Shown piece by piece: positions 24,337 to 32,703 of a stretch of 64,000 nt of DNA. The notes under the pieces are model-generated. The model ran no database searches and had not been told where the DNA came from. It was given only the letters and a program-made list of their open reading frames with translations. The stretch spans positions 1 through 64,000 of the forward strand of contig NZ_JACCKA010000072.1 of the NCBI RefSeq assembly GCF_013425525.1, given 5' to 3'. Numbering within the stretch: position 1 is the stretch's first letter; the number at the start of each line of letters is the position of its first letter. The position numbers and the translations under genes were made by a program. The stretch is from Luteimonas salinisoli (GTDB lineage: Bacteria; Pseudomonadota; Gammaproteobacteria; Xanthomonadales; Xanthomonadaceae).

Positions 24337-26175
24337 TCAGCCCAGCGCGTAGCCGACCCGGAATCCGCCCCAGTGGCGGCCGCCGACGAATATCGGCACC
24401 GACAGGTCGAACATGATCTCGCCGGTGTCGCGGCGGTAGACCTGCAGCCGGTGGTCGTCGGTATGCCTGCCGACGCTGCGGCCGACGCGATCGGTGAAGA
24501 TGCGCTTGGTGCGGTTGCCGACCAGGTCGCGGGCCGGATCGCCGGTGAGGGGCTGGCTGAAGCGCAGGTTGTGGGTGGGCACGTAGCCGTCGGGATTGGC
24601 GCAGATGGCGAACACGATCCACGGCTCGGCGGCCGCTGCGCGCTCCTGCACCGCCGGCAGCACATCGTCGCAGAGGCCGTCGAACGCGGTGGCGAACTTC
24701 TCCGGGCTGGTGCCCGCGATCGGCGAGTACTCGCGCGAGAACAGCGCGTCCATGCCGATCCGGCCCTGCGCCGCGGCCGCCTCCAGCGCCCGTCCGACGC
24801 GCGCGGCGGCGGCCTGGGCCAGCGCGCGGACGCGGGCATGGCGCGGTTCGCGCATCGGATCGGCGGGCAGTTCGAACAGTCCGACGCAATCCTGCAGGAC
24901 CTCGGTGCCGGCGAGCACCGCGCCCGATCGCTCCACCACGCTGAGCGCGTGCTGGTGATTGCTGTGCGCCAGTTCCGCGACCTCGGCCAGCGATCCGTCC
25001 ACGGCGCGAATCTCGGCGGCATGGCCGTCGACCAGCCCGGCCACCGCGGCCATCGCCCCGCCGGCCCTGGCCATCATCTCGCCGAGGCCGCCGATGACCT
25101 CGCCGGTGGCCTGGGCCGAGCGGCTGCCATGGGCGAGCGCCTCGGTGGTCTCGGCGATGATGCCGCGCACGTCGCGCGCGGCCGAGGCGGTGCGCTCGGA
25201 CAGCGCCCGGATCTCCTTGGCCACCACGGCGAATCCGCGCCCCACCTCGCCGGCGCGCGCGGCCTCGATGCTGGCGTTGATCGAAAGAATGTTGGTCTGG
25301 AAGGCGACCTGGTCGATGACCTCGATGATGCCGTTGGCGCGCGCGGCGCGCTCCTCCACCTGGCGCATCGCCGTGGCCAGGGTGCTCGCGGCGTCGCTGC
25401 CCTGCTTCGCGCGGCCGTCCGCGTCGCGCGCCAGCGCCTGCAGCGCGGCGACCTCGCGATGGGTGTCCTCCAGGCCGGCGATCAGCCCCGCGGCGACCTC
25501 GCGCACGCGCTCCAGCGCCGCCACCTGGCCGTCCGACTGGCTGGCCAGCGCCTCGTTCTCGCTGCGCACCTCGGGCATGTCGGCGGCGATGCCCACCGAC
25601 AGCTCGACGGCCTGGCGGATCGCTTCGGAAAGATTGCCGAATCCGGCGGCGAGCCGGCGCGCGAGGGGATGCTCGTCGAGCTCCACCGGCGGCACGTAGT
25701 CGAGCCGGCAGGACGCGAGCCGCCCGGCGGTGTCCTCCAGCAGCGCGCGTTCGGCCGCAGCCGCTTCCAGGCGCGCGGCCAGGGGCGCGAACGCGGCGCT
25801 GGTCGGGGCCGTGGCATCGCCGGCGGCCAGGCGGGCGGCATCGCGCAGCACCGCGGCGGTGTCCGGGTCGGGCAGGCTCAGCCACCAGCCGGCCTCGCCG
25901 TCGCGGCGGTAGCGCACGCGGCTGGCGGGATCGCCGCCGGGCGCGCTCCATACCCCCTCCTCGCCTTCCAGGTCGGCCAATCGCAGCCCCCAGACCCGCT
26001 CCAGCGGGCCCGCGACGGGCGCCTCGCCGAGTCCCAGCAGGTCGGCGGCGCTGCGGTTGGCGGCCAGGATGCGGCCGTTGCCGCCGATGCGCAGCAGCGG
26101 CACGTCGACATCGGGCAGCCGGGTCGCGGCCATGGGCGCGTCGGCGTCGCGGCGGGCAGGCTCGGCGATGTCCAT
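24337..26175 (-). CDS. soluble methyl-accepting chemotaxis protein with PAS and C-terminal sensor domain
   Basis: A 612-residue chemoreceptor without any transmembrane helix. It has an N-terminal PAS-like domain ([21 protein letters not shown]) and a long helical signalling region with the conserved MCP hairpin tip, [34 protein letters not shown]-terminal domain of about 170 residues ends in [29 protein letters not shown] and resembles a Cache/dCache-type module located after, not before, the signalling domain. It should act on CheA/CheW in the cytoplasm. Residues matching methylation sites (E/Q pairs) are few. Same strand as the downstream hydrolase, but 90 bases apart. Confidence 0.85.
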   Translation of the reverse strand: MDIAEPARRDADAPMAATRLPDVDVPLLRIGGNGRILAANRSAADLLGLGEAPVAGPLERVWGLRLADLEGEEGVWSAPGGDPASRVRYRRDGEAGWWLSLPDPDTAAVLRDAARLAAGDATAPTSAAFAPLAARLEAAAAERALLEDTAGRLASCRLDYVPPVELDEHPLARRLAAGFGNLSEAIRQAVELSVGIAADMPEVRSENEALASQSDGQVAALERVREVAAGLIAGLEDTHREVAALQALARDADGRAKQGSDAASTLATAMRQVEERAARANGIIEVIDQVAFQTNILSINASIEAARAGEVGRGFAVVAKEIRALSERTASAARDVRGIIAETTEALAHGSRSAQATGEVIGGLGEMMARAGGAMAAVAGLVDGHAAEIRAVDGSLAEVAELAHSNHQHALSVVERSGAVLAGTEVLQDCVGLFELPADPMREPRHARVRALAQAAAARVGRALEAAAAQGRIGMDALFSREYSPIAGTSPEKFATAFDGLCDDVLPAVQERAAAAEPWIVFAICANPDGYVPTHNLRFSQPLTGDPARDLVGNRTKRIFTDRVGRSVGRHTDDHRLQVYRRDTGEIMFDLSVPIFVGGRHWGGFRVGYALG

Positions 26176-26269
26176 CGGGCGATTCCGGGAAAGGGACCTC
26201 TCCGCTATCGGCCGCAGACGCGGGGAATTGAGCGCCGGTCGCGCGGCCGAAGCCGCGTCCGGCGGCGCC

Positions 26270-27301
26270 TCAGGCCGATCCGGCGCAGCGTTCCGGCGAA
26301 CAGCGCCGGTCGCCCTCGATGCAGATGCGGTCGCGGCCGGTGCGCTTGGCCTGGTAGAGCGCGCCGTCGGCGCGCATCATCCAGCTCGACCAGTCGTCGT
26401 CGCCGGTGAGCATGGCGGCGCCGATCGATGCGCGCACCGGACCGGACGGGCCGCGAAGCTCCTCGCGGATCCGCTGCAGCAGCTTCTCCAGCACGACCTC
26501 CACCCCATCGCGATCGGTGGCGGGAAACAGCACCGCGAACTCCTCGCCGCCGAAGCGGTACAGACGGTCCGACTTGCGCAGGTTGCGCCGCAGGATCTCG
26601 GCGAAGGCCACCAGCACGCGGTCGCCGGCGTCATGGCCGTGCTGGTCGTTGACCAGCTTGAAATGGTCGAGATCCAGCACCGCGAGGCCGGCGGGCAGTC
26701 GGCGCGAATGGTGGGTGGCGACCGCCTGGGGCACCTCCGTTTCCATCACCCGGCGATTGGCCGTGCCGGTCAGCGCATCGCGGGTGGCCAGGGCTTCCAT
26801 CTGCGAGTGGTGGAAGGCCACCAGCCAGGAGAAGATGAAGCCGTACAGGGTGACCAGTGCGGCCGTGGCCAGGAAGGTGGCCTGCGCGTCGGGCGCGGGG
26901 AACCCCGCGGGCAGCAGGAACGGCGACGCCATCAGCGCGAGATTGGCCGCCATCGCCAGCAGTCGCGGCCCGAGCATGAAGTTGGCGATCATCACCGTGT
27001 AGACCCAGAGCAGCCCCTCCAGGCCCAGCGCCACCTGGATGCCGACGCAACCGATGGTGACGAGCACCACCACGGTCGATCCGGCCAGGCGGGTGCGGCC
27101 CGTGCGCCAGGCGAACAGCGCATTGCCGGCGATCACCGCCACCACCAGCACGTCGATCACCACGGCCGTCCATTGGCCATTGGCCGCGCGCAGCGCCGCG
27201 AACGGCAGGATCGTGATTGCGGCCAGCGCGCCCAGCAGGCAGATCATCGCCAGGCGGATGTCGGCGCGCAGCTTCTCGAAAATCGCCCTCCACCAGCGCA
27301 T
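26270..27301 (-). CDS. membrane diguanylate cyclase (GGDEF)
   Basis: A 343-residue protein with about six N-terminal membrane helices ([72 protein letters not shown] and others) and a GGDEF domain. The active site is intact: [18 protein letters not shown] and RFGGEEFAV. The inhibitory-site motif RxxD is present as RKSD five residues before GGEEF, so product inhibition is expected. The reaction is 2 GTP to c-di-GMP. GGAG six bases before ATG 27301 supports this start; an ATG at 27400 would add 33 polar residues. It ends in a cysteine-containing tail ([12 protein letters not shown]) of unknown relevance. Confidence 0.85.
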   Translation of the reverse strand: MRWWRAIFEKLRADIRLAMICLLGALAAITILPFAALRAANGQWTAVVIDVLVVAVIAGNALFAWRTGRTRLAGSTVVVLVTIGCVGIQVALGLEGLLWVYTVMIANFMLGPRLLAMAANLALMASPFLLPAGFPAPDAQATFLATAALVTLYGFIFSWLVAFHHSQMEALATRDALTGTANRRVMETEVPQAVATHHSRRLPAGLAVLDLDHFKLVNDQHGHDAGDRVLVAFAEILRRNLRKSDRLYRFGGEEFAVLFPATDRDGVEVVLEKLLQRIREELRGPSGPVRASIGAAMLTGDDDWSSWMMRADGALYQAKRTGRDRICIEGDRRCSPERCAGSA

Positions 27302-27802
27302 TCCGCTCTCCAGGCGCCCATCCTGCCCGGGCAGGTCTGCACGCGAATACCGTCGATGGTCGGCCCGGTCCGCCGCACCTGCCGTCGCGGGGTCGGACAT
27401 GCCCGCGGCGCCTTCGGTTCGAGACGCCTGCGCGGCGCGCGTGGGACCCGTCTTCCCGGTCATCGACCGACCGGGAGAACGTGGGCGCGGAGCGTCGGCA
27501 CCGCCGGACGCCGGCCGGGGCAGGCGCATCCGGCAGGCGGAGCGATCCGCACCTGCGACGGTATCGGCCGCCGGCAGGCGGAATTTAGCCGCGTGCGCGG
27601 CGGCGGCACGACGATGGACGGCGATTCCGGCGGGGGCATCGGCTGGCGTTCATGGACACGAAGACGCCGATTCTTCACGCCGGGGCATGAAGAACCCATG
27701 TGCAAGCCGCGCAACCCGTTGATTCCGGCCGGATGGCGTGCCCAGGACGCGACGCGACGCGCGGTGCCCTACACTGGAGCGCCATGCCCGGAGCCGCCAA
27801 CG
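27302..27802. other. 500-base stretch without a confident gene
   Basis: This lies between the diguanylate cyclase and a small Lys-rich protein gene on the other strand. If the cyclase starts at 27400 the first 100 bases are coding. CCCGGTC and GACCGACCGGG near 27453-27473 form a small inverted repeat. I see no other structure. Confidence 0.4.
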
Positions 27803-27955
27803 ATGGCAAAACCAAACTATTCGTTCGAGAAGCGTCAGCGCGAGATCGCCAAGCAGAAGCAGAAGGAAGAGAAGCGCGCGAAGAAGCAGGCGGCGAAGCA
27901 GGCCGCCGCACCGGCGCCCGCCGCCGGAAACCAGGCGCCCGCCGCCGGCGAATGA
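27803..27955 (+). CDS. small lysine-rich conserved protein
   Basis: A 50-residue protein, MAKPNYSFEKRQREIAKQ followed by KQKEEKRAKKQ repeats and an Ala/Pro/Gly tail. The head PNYxFEKRQRE is, from memory, conserved in short proteins across Xanthomonadales and other gammaproteobacteria. The sequence predicts one long basic helix and a disordered end, and nucleic-acid or ribosome contact is plausible. GGAG nine bases before ATG supports the start. Function unknown. Confidence 0.65.
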   Translation: MAKPNYSFEKRQREIAKQKQKEEKRAKKQAAKQAAAPAPAAGNQAPAAGE

Positions 27956-28089
27956 GCGGGGCGCAGCGCCGCCCGCGCTGACGGCCTTCTGCCGTCGGAC
28001 ACCGGGATCCTCGACCTGCCCCCCGAAGGCCGCGACCGCGACCGGTACCCGCAGCTCGGCTATCCCGCCTGAGGGGAGGCTGCGGCGGT

Positions 28090-28109
28090 GGCGGGGTCCG
28101 AACCCCGCC
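28090..28109. terminator. GC-rich hairpin between convergent genes
   Basis: GGCGGGGT-CCGA-ACCCCGCC is a perfect 8-bp stem with a 4-base loop, 135 bases after the small Lys-rich gene and 80 bases after the stop of the convergent GST (read on its strand). There is no T-tract, so at best a weak or Rho-assisted terminator. It superficially resembles a tRNA T-arm, but nothing else of a tRNA is there. Confidence 0.35.
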
Positions 28110-28189
28110 GCAACAGTCGGCCCGCCTGCCGGGAGCGATCCTGCCCTTGCGCCGGCCCCAGGCCCGCCTGGTCGTCCGGCGCGCGGCGC

Positions 28190-28900
28190 TCAGGCACCGC
28201 TGCCCGACAGCAGCGCCACCGCCTCGTCCAGCCCGACCTCGCCCTCGAAGCCGGCGCTTCCGTTCTCCGGCCGGCCCGCCTCCACGGCGTGGGCGAACGC
28301 GACGCCCGGGTCCGCTTCGAGCCGCTCGTACAGGCGCTGCAAGCCCGGATAGTCGCCGCGGTCGATCACGTCGTGATAGCGGGTCCATCGCGCGATCCCG
28401 ATGAAGTAGGCATCTGCCAGCGTGCGCCGCTCGCCCAGCAGCCAGGGGCCGGCGCCGAGCATGCGTTCGAGGTCGGCATGCGCCTTGGCCACGGCCGCGC
28501 GCCCGTAGTCGGCCAGCGCCTGCCGGGCCTCGCCTTCGATGCCGTGCTCGAGCGCATGCCACAGCGGCGCGAAGGCGCCGAAGAAGCTGGTGTTGAGGAA
28601 GGCCAGCATCTGGTTGAGGCGGTCGAACTCCGGCGTGTGTTGCGCGAACCCGAGGCCGGCGTCGATGGCGCGTGCGCCGATGTGGTTGAGGATCGCCATG
28701 CTTTCGCTGATCGCCGCGCCTTCGGCGGTGAGCAGCGTCGGCGTCTCGGCGACCGGGTTGAGCCGCGAGTAGGCCGCGCCGGAAACGTCTTCCGGCATCC
28801 GGACGCGGCACAGTCGGTAGGGGGCGCCGAACCATTCGAGCGCAACGATACTGCCGAACGAGCAGCCGGAGGGAACGCCATAAAAGAGGATCGGAGACAT
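28190..28900 (-). CDS. glutathione S-transferase family protein
   Basis: A 236-residue GST. The N-terminal thioredoxin-like domain starts SPILFYGVPSGCSFGSIVALEW, with Ser/Cys near the glutathione-activating position. NPVAETPTLLTAEGAAISESMAILNHI includes the cis-Pro and the conserved ES pair for the gamma-glutamyl group. The C-terminal domain is helical and contains WLLGERRTLADAYFIGI. It is divergent from a LysR regulator, and the intergenic region has LysR-type inverted repeats, so the regulator probably controls it. Likely a detoxification enzyme; substrate unknown. Confidence 0.88.
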   Translation of the reverse strand: MSPILFYGVPSGCSFGSIVALEWFGAPYRLCRVRMPEDVSGAAYSRLNPVAETPTLLTAEGAAISESMAILNHIGARAIDAGLGFAQHTPEFDRLNQMLAFLNTSFFGAFAPLWHALEHGIEGEARQALADYGRAAVAKAHADLERMLGAGPWLLGERRTLADAYFIGIARWTRYHDVIDRGDYPGLQRLYERLEADPGVAFAHAVEAGRPENGSAGFEGEVGLDEAVALLSGSGA

Positions 28901-28940
28901 TGCGGTTCCAAAGCGGTGATGGAGCCGCAAAGCTACGCTT

Positions 28941-28986
28941 GTGGACTTCCGGAGCCTAGACGGTAAAAATCCCACTTAAAGTCCAC
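28941..28986. promoter_or_regulatory. LysR-type inverted repeat between GST and LysR genes
   Basis: GTGGACTT (28941-28948) and AAGTCCAC (28979-28986) are perfect 8-bp inverted arms. Immediately after, GTCCAC-GCCT-GTAGAC (28981-28996) is an imperfect second palindrome reusing the right arm. Overlapping sites of this kind suit a LysR tetramer repressing its own promoter and activating the divergent GST. TAAAAA (28964-28969) could be a -10 element for the regulator. Confidence 0.5.
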
Positions 28987-29001
28987 GCCTGTAGACATTG
29001 C

Positions 29002-29904
29002 TTGCTCAATCTCAACGACATGCGGTTTTTCGTCGCCGCCGTCGACCGCGGCGGCTTCGCGGCGGCCGGTCGCCTGCTGGGCGTGCCGAAATCGACGGTG
29101 AGCAAGCGGGTCGCGGAGCTGGAACGCGCCCTCGGCGCGCGCCTGATCCACCGCACCTCGCGCAACTTCGTGCTTACCGAATCCGGCCGCGACTTCCACG
29201 AACGCGCCGCGGCGGCGCTGATCGAGGCCGAGGCTGCGGAGACGGCGGTGCGCTCGCGGCAGGCCGAGCCCAGCGGGACGGTGCGCATGACCAGCTCGGT
29301 GCCGGTGGCGCAGCAGCTGCTCGCGCCGCACCTGCCGCGGCTGGCGGTGCAGCATCCCAGGCTGCGCCTGCAGCTCGACGTCAGCGACCGTTTCGTCGAC
29401 ATCGTGCAGGAGGGCTACGACATCGCGGTGCGCTGCCATTTCGCACCCCTGCCCGATTCGGGCCTGATCCAGCGCCAGGTCATGGTCGAGCCGGTCGTCC
29501 TGGTCGCGTCGCCCGGCTATCTGCAGCGTCATGGTGCGCCAGCCGCTCCGGCGGACCTGGCCGGACACGACGGGCTGCTCACCGCGGCCGACAATACGAT
29601 CTGGCGGCTGAGCGGGCCGGACGGCGGCGAGGCCGCGGTGGGGCCGCGTGCGCGCATGATGGCCAACGAATCGACCGCCCTGCTCGCCGCGGCGGATGCC
29701 GGTCTCGGCATCGCCTGCCTGCCGTCACTGTTGTGCGCAGATGCGCTGCGCGCCGGCAGGCTGGTCCGGGTCCTGCCCGCCTGGCACGCCGGAACCATCA
29801 GCACCACGCTGTTGCTGCCGCACCGTCGCGGGCTGCTGCCGGGCGTGCGTGCGACGGTGGAGTTCCTGGCCGGCTGTCTGGCCGCGGACATCCCGGCGGT
29901 CTGA
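29002..29904 (+). CDS. LysR family transcriptional regulator
   Basis: A 300-residue LTTR. The DNA-binding head is LNDMRFFVAAVDRGGFAAAGRLLGVPKSTVSKRVAELERALG, followed by the linker helix and the periplasmic-binding-protein-like effector domain (VRMTSSVPVAQQLLAPHLPRL, and LAAADAGLGIACLPSLL). The start is a TTG; it gives MLNLNDMRFF, the common LTTR start, while the next ATG would cut into helix 1. Divergent from a GST gene with shared operator-like repeats. The effector is probably an electrophile or aromatic compound, by analogy to LysR-GST pairs. Confidence 0.9.
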   Translation: MLNLNDMRFFVAAVDRGGFAAAGRLLGVPKSTVSKRVAELERALGARLIHRTSRNFVLTESGRDFHERAAAALIEAEAAETAVRSRQAEPSGTVRMTSSVPVAQQLLAPHLPRLAVQHPRLRLQLDVSDRFVDIVQEGYDIAVRCHFAPLPDSGLIQRQVMVEPVVLVASPGYLQRHGAPAAPADLAGHDGLLTAADNTIWRLSGPDGGEAAVGPRARMMANESTALLAAADAGLGIACLPSLLCADALRAGRLVRVLPAWHAGTISTTLLLPHRRGLLPGVRATVEFLAGCLAADIPAV

Positions 29905-29930
29905 GCGCCGCCTGCGACTTCTCGCGGTTC

Positions 29931-30016
29931 CGCAGGCCGGGGTCACGCCCCCGGGGCACGCCCGTCGCGGCCGTTGGCCGCGCATCGGTGCGGCAAGGGC
30001 GTGGCCCCGGCCTGCG
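29931..30016. repeat. 86-base nested palindrome (REP-like or bidirectional terminator)
   Basis: CGCAGGCCGGGGTCACGCCC (29931-29950) pairs with GGGCGTGGCCCCGGCCTGCG (29997-30016): 20 bp with one mismatch that would be a G-U pair on one RNA strand. The loop holds a second hairpin GCGGCC-GTT-GGCCGC (29967-29981). It fills the space between the LysR stop and the convergent small-protein stop, where REP-type elements and bidirectional terminators are typical. Confidence 0.6.
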
Positions 30017-30024
30017 AAAGCCGG

Positions 30025-30264
30025 CTATCCGCTGCAACCGCCGCAGCAGACCGAAGGCTGCAGGACCACCTGGGCCTCGCCCACCGGACAGCCGACGCGA
30101 CCGAGCAGGGCCGCAAGCTGCGCCGCGCCGACCGAGGTCGATACCCGCAACGTGGCACCACCGCGATCCAGGTCGACCAGCGCGGCAGGATCGAGGGCGG
30201 CGAGCGCCCGCGCCACGGCGTCGAGATCAGGCGGGGTGCCCTGGACCGCGACATGGAATTCCAT
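30025..30264 (-). CDS. small protein with C-terminal CCGGCSG motif
   Basis: A 79-residue protein. Its body alternates helix and strand (EFHVAVQGTPPDLDAVARALAALDPAALVDLDRGGATLRVSTS..., read in pieces), resembling a ferredoxin-like/HMA fold. The final residues carry a cysteine-rich tail, SVCCGGCSG, which could bind a metal or be a redox site. GGAGG five bases before ATG is excellent. I associate similar small proteins with Xanthomonadaceae but know no function. An FNR/ANR-like box about 100 bases upstream on its strand suggests control by oxygen or nitric oxide. Confidence 0.65.
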   Translation of the reverse strand: MEFHVAVQGTPPDLDAVARALAALDPAALVDLDRGGATLRVSTSVGAAQLAALLGRVGCPVGEAQVVLQPSVCCGGCSG

Positions 30265-30643
30265 TGCAACCTCCACGATGGCTACGACGCCGGCGGCCGC
30301 CGGTGCCGTGCGGCCGGGTAGCGACCGCGGGACCATGCTCGGCCCTCACCGGTCGGGACGCGCTGACCTGGATCAAGAAGTGCGCTCGAACCGCGCCAGG
30401 CAGTCCCATCCGTTGCGAGGATCCATCACCGTCGCCACGGGGCGGCGCCAATGAATAGCCGTGTCTGGCAGATGGCCCCAAAGGAAGCCTGCGGACCCAT
30501 TCGCACGTTGAAACCCAACATCCAGGGAATCCCACCTGGGCGGCGATGCCGCGGCAGAAAACCCGCAGGGCGGAACACCAGCGTCCGGGCGGGCAATCCC
30601 GCGCATACGACGGATTCGGACCGCCGGTGGGAGCAGCCGGACG
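30265..30643. other. 379-base intergenic region
   Basis: Apart from the FNR-like site at 30363, I see no gene, repeat or strong promoter. Short open frames here have no ribosome binding site and no protein-like composition. Confidence 0.45.
30363..30377 (-). promoter_or_regulatory. FNR/ANR-like box
   Basis: Read on the minus strand, CTTGATCCAGGTCAG contains TTGAT-CCAG-GTCAG, nine of ten bases of the variant FNR/ANR consensus TTGAT-N4-GTCAA. It lies 99 bases upstream of the CCGGCSG small-protein gene. Position and strand suit an activator site, if the promoter is about 60 bases before the gene. Confidence 0.35.
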
Positions 30644-31177
30644 CTACAGCGTGCGCATGGTGTCGCCACCCGCGGCTTCCAGCAGCTCCTGCGCCTGCGC
30701 GCACTGCTCCGCACTGGTCGCGTGCACCAGCAGCACGGTCAGGCCGGCGGCATGAGCCTCGCGCGCCTTGATCACGTAGGGATCGTGGTCCGGCCGCAGC
30801 GACACCAGCCCGCCCGCGAACAGCCCGGCGACCGCACCGAACCCGACGATCGCCCCCGCGGCCATGGCCGGAGACTGGGTGATCAGCGGCAGTCCGATGC
30901 CCCAGAGGATCGCAAACACGACCCCGCCCAGCACCGCCCCGGCGATTCCCAGCCAGAGATGGCTGCGCAGGATGGTGCGGAAGATGCCGCGGTCCTCGGG
31001 TTCCAAGGCGCGAGCCAGGCCGGCCTGCCCCGGCTCCACCACCCGCACCTGCGGGATGGCCAGCGCGAGGCGTTCGTGGAGACCGGTGGCGGCGGCCTGC
31101 GCCGCCGCCACGCTGCCGAAGGCAGCCGCCACCTTGTGGTCGGAGGCCTCGCCGGTCAGGCCGCCCGCGGCGCTCAT
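30644..31177 (-). CDS. two-helix membrane protein of unknown function
   Basis: A 177-residue protein. It has a cytoplasmic-looking N-terminal domain (HKVAAAFGSVAAAQAAATGLHERL, like a small ferredoxin-type fold), two Gly/Ala-rich membrane helices (LGIAGAVLGGVVFAILWGIGLPL and AAGAIVGFGAVAGLFAGGLVSL) and a second similar soluble domain (GLTVLLVHATSAEQCAQAQELL). The two soluble halves look like a duplicated domain around a glycine-zipper hairpin. ATG at 31177 is preferred to an earlier start. I do not recognise the family; a stress-related membrane role is only a guess. Confidence 0.65.
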   Translation of the reverse strand: MSAAGGLTGEASDHKVAAAFGSVAAAQAAATGLHERLALAIPQVRVVEPGQAGLARALEPEDRGIFRTILRSHLWLGIAGAVLGGVVFAILWGIGLPLITQSPAMAAGAIVGFGAVAGLFAGGLVSLRPDHDPYVIKAREAHAAGLTVLLVHATSAEQCAQAQELLEAAGGDTMRTL

Positions 31178-31293
31178 CGCCGCGGGCCTGTCGGGGGCCG
31201 GCGGCAAGACGGGCGAACTGCTGCGCAATCAGCCATGGCCGATCCTCGTCGTGGGACGGCCCAGCCTACGCCGGTGGGTTGTCTACGCCGCGT

Positions 31294-32142
31294 TCAGGCC
31301 GCGACCAGCAGCACGAAGCGGCCTACCTGCGAATTCATCGACACCGCCAGCGTATCGGCGCGCTGCAGCAGTTCGCCTGCCGGCTCGCCGAGGTCGGGAG
31401 GCGAGGCGCGGTAGTCGGCGTCCTCGGGCAGTGCGTCGCGGGTGACGTAGCCGACCAGCACGTTCACCAGTTCGCCCAGCGCGTCCTCGGCCAACGCCTG
31501 GTCGCACTCCTCCTCGGGCATCGACAGGAACGCGCCGGCGATGCGCGCAGCGGTGGCGCCGTCGCAGGCGACGGCGACGCGCAGCGGCCGCTCCGCATCC
31601 ACCCGGACCTGCGCGGTCAGGGTGCAGCCGTGCAGGTCTTCGGGCGCCTCCACCAGGCTGGAAAACCGGCAATGGGAGCGCAGCAGGCGCGGGAACAGCC
31701 GCGTACAGGTATTGATCGCACCCGCCAGCACGGTGCCCGCGGGGTGGGAGGCAACGCCCAGTTCCAGCGCCCTGTCGGCATCGGCCCGCTCGTGCTCGTG
31801 GCTGCGCAGCGCCGTCTCCAGCTGGGCGACCGTCAGCGCGCCCTGCTCCACCAGGATCTCGCCGAACAGCCTGCGCCCCTTCTGCTGCCGCTCCAGCAGG
31901 TCTTCGACCTGGGCGGGGCTGAGCAGGCCCATTTCGAGCGCCAGGTCGCCGAAGCGCCGGTCCTGGCTGCGCTGGCGCGCGTTGATGCGTTCGGCCTGTC
32001 CGGCGTCGAGCATGCCGGCCGCGACCGCGAGCTCGCCGAGCACCGGGTTGGATGCGCGCTGCGCGTCGAGCGCGTCGAGCAGCTGCTGCCGGTCGATCAG
32101 GCCTTCCTCGAGCAGGTATTGGCCAAGAAACTTTGCCGCCAT
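31294..32142 (-). CDS. MshEN-like repeat protein with CheX-type phosphatase domain
   Basis: A 282-residue protein. Residues 5-115 are four units spaced exactly 29 residues apart (starting at 5, 34, 63 and 92) of the form xLGxxLxxxGxLxxxQxxxxLxxQ, matching the MshEN c-di-GMP-binding pattern. The remainder resembles CheX/CheC, with the phosphatase signature D220-x3-E224-x2-N227 in EDALGELVNVLVG. The gene is 32 bases downstream of a CheY-like gene in the same direction, so the expected partner for dephosphorylation is that CheY. It could link c-di-GMP level to chemotaxis output. Domain calls are from pattern recognition only. Confidence 0.75.
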   Translation of the reverse strand: MAAKFLGQYLLEEGLIDRQQLLDALDAQRASNPVLGELAVAAGMLDAGQAERINARQRSQDRRFGDLALEMGLLSPAQVEDLLERQQKGRRLFGEILVEQGALTVAQLETALRSHEHERADADRALELGVASHPAGTVLAGAINTCTRLFPRLLRSHCRFSSLVEAPEDLHGCTLTAQVRVDAERPLRVAVACDGATAARIAGAFLSMPEEECDQALAEDALGELVNVLVGYVTRDALPEDADYRASPPDLGEPAGELLQRADTLAVSMNSQVGRFVLLVAA

Positions 32143-32174
32143 GGGATGTCGCCTCCTGTATTGGACCAGACCGC

Positions 32175-32543
32175 TCAGCCGGCGACGCCGCGGAGCACGC
32201 GCACCATCGCTTCTGGATCGATCGGCTTCTGCAGGTAGGACGCCGCGCCCATGCGCAGGCAGTCCTCGATGTCCTTCTTCGCGCCCAGCGAGCTGAGGAT
32301 CACCACCCGGGCGTCGGCATCGTACTCGAGCAGCGCCTGCAGGGTCTGCTTGCCGTCCATCTGCGGCATCACCAGGTCCAGCAGCACCACCGTGGGGCGG
32401 TGCTCGCGGTAGCCCTCGACCGCCTCGGCGCCGTTGCCCGCCTCCGCCACCACCTCGAAGCCGGCCTCCGACAGCTGCCTGGCGGTCAGCATGCGCAGGG
32501 CGCGCGAATCGTCGCAGAGCAGTACGGTCGGTCGGGCTGTCAT
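32175..32543 (-). CDS. CheY-like single-domain response regulator
   Basis: A 122-residue receiver domain with all catalytic positions: acidic pair D11 D12, phospho-acceptor D56 (LLDLVMP), S84 and K106 (YLQKP). The position usually aromatic before the lysine is Y103. There is no output domain. It precedes, by 32 bases, the MshEN/CheX-like protein on the same strand. No kinase is adjacent; a GAF histidine kinase lies about 8 kb away. Likely target: flagellar motor or type IV pilus, or a phosphorelay. Confidence 0.9.
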   Translation of the reverse strand: MTARPTVLLCDDSRALRMLTARQLSEAGFEVVAEAGNGAEAVEGYREHRPTVVLLDLVMPQMDGKQTLQALLEYDADARVVILSSLGAKKDIEDCLRMGAASYLQKPIDPEAMVRVLRGVAG

Positions 32544-32703
32544 GAGGGTCGACTCCAGTCGGGTGGGCGCGTGGTGCTGACTCGATCGGCCGCAGGCGTC
32601 TTTTCTTTAGCCGCCCATCATGCGGGAGGCCGGCTCCACCATCCACGGGCAGCTCACGGCGCCGGCGCTATCCTCGCGCGGCACGCGAGACGGGACCGCA
32701 GCG

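Noticed and set aside
28090..28109. Possible tRNA T-arm
   Set aside because: The loop has four bases, and no anticodon or acceptor stem can be built around it.
30451..30771. A 106-residue plus frame overlapping the two-helix protein gene
   Set aside because: No ribosome binding site, low-complexity Arg/Pro composition, and it overlaps a better gene on the other strand.
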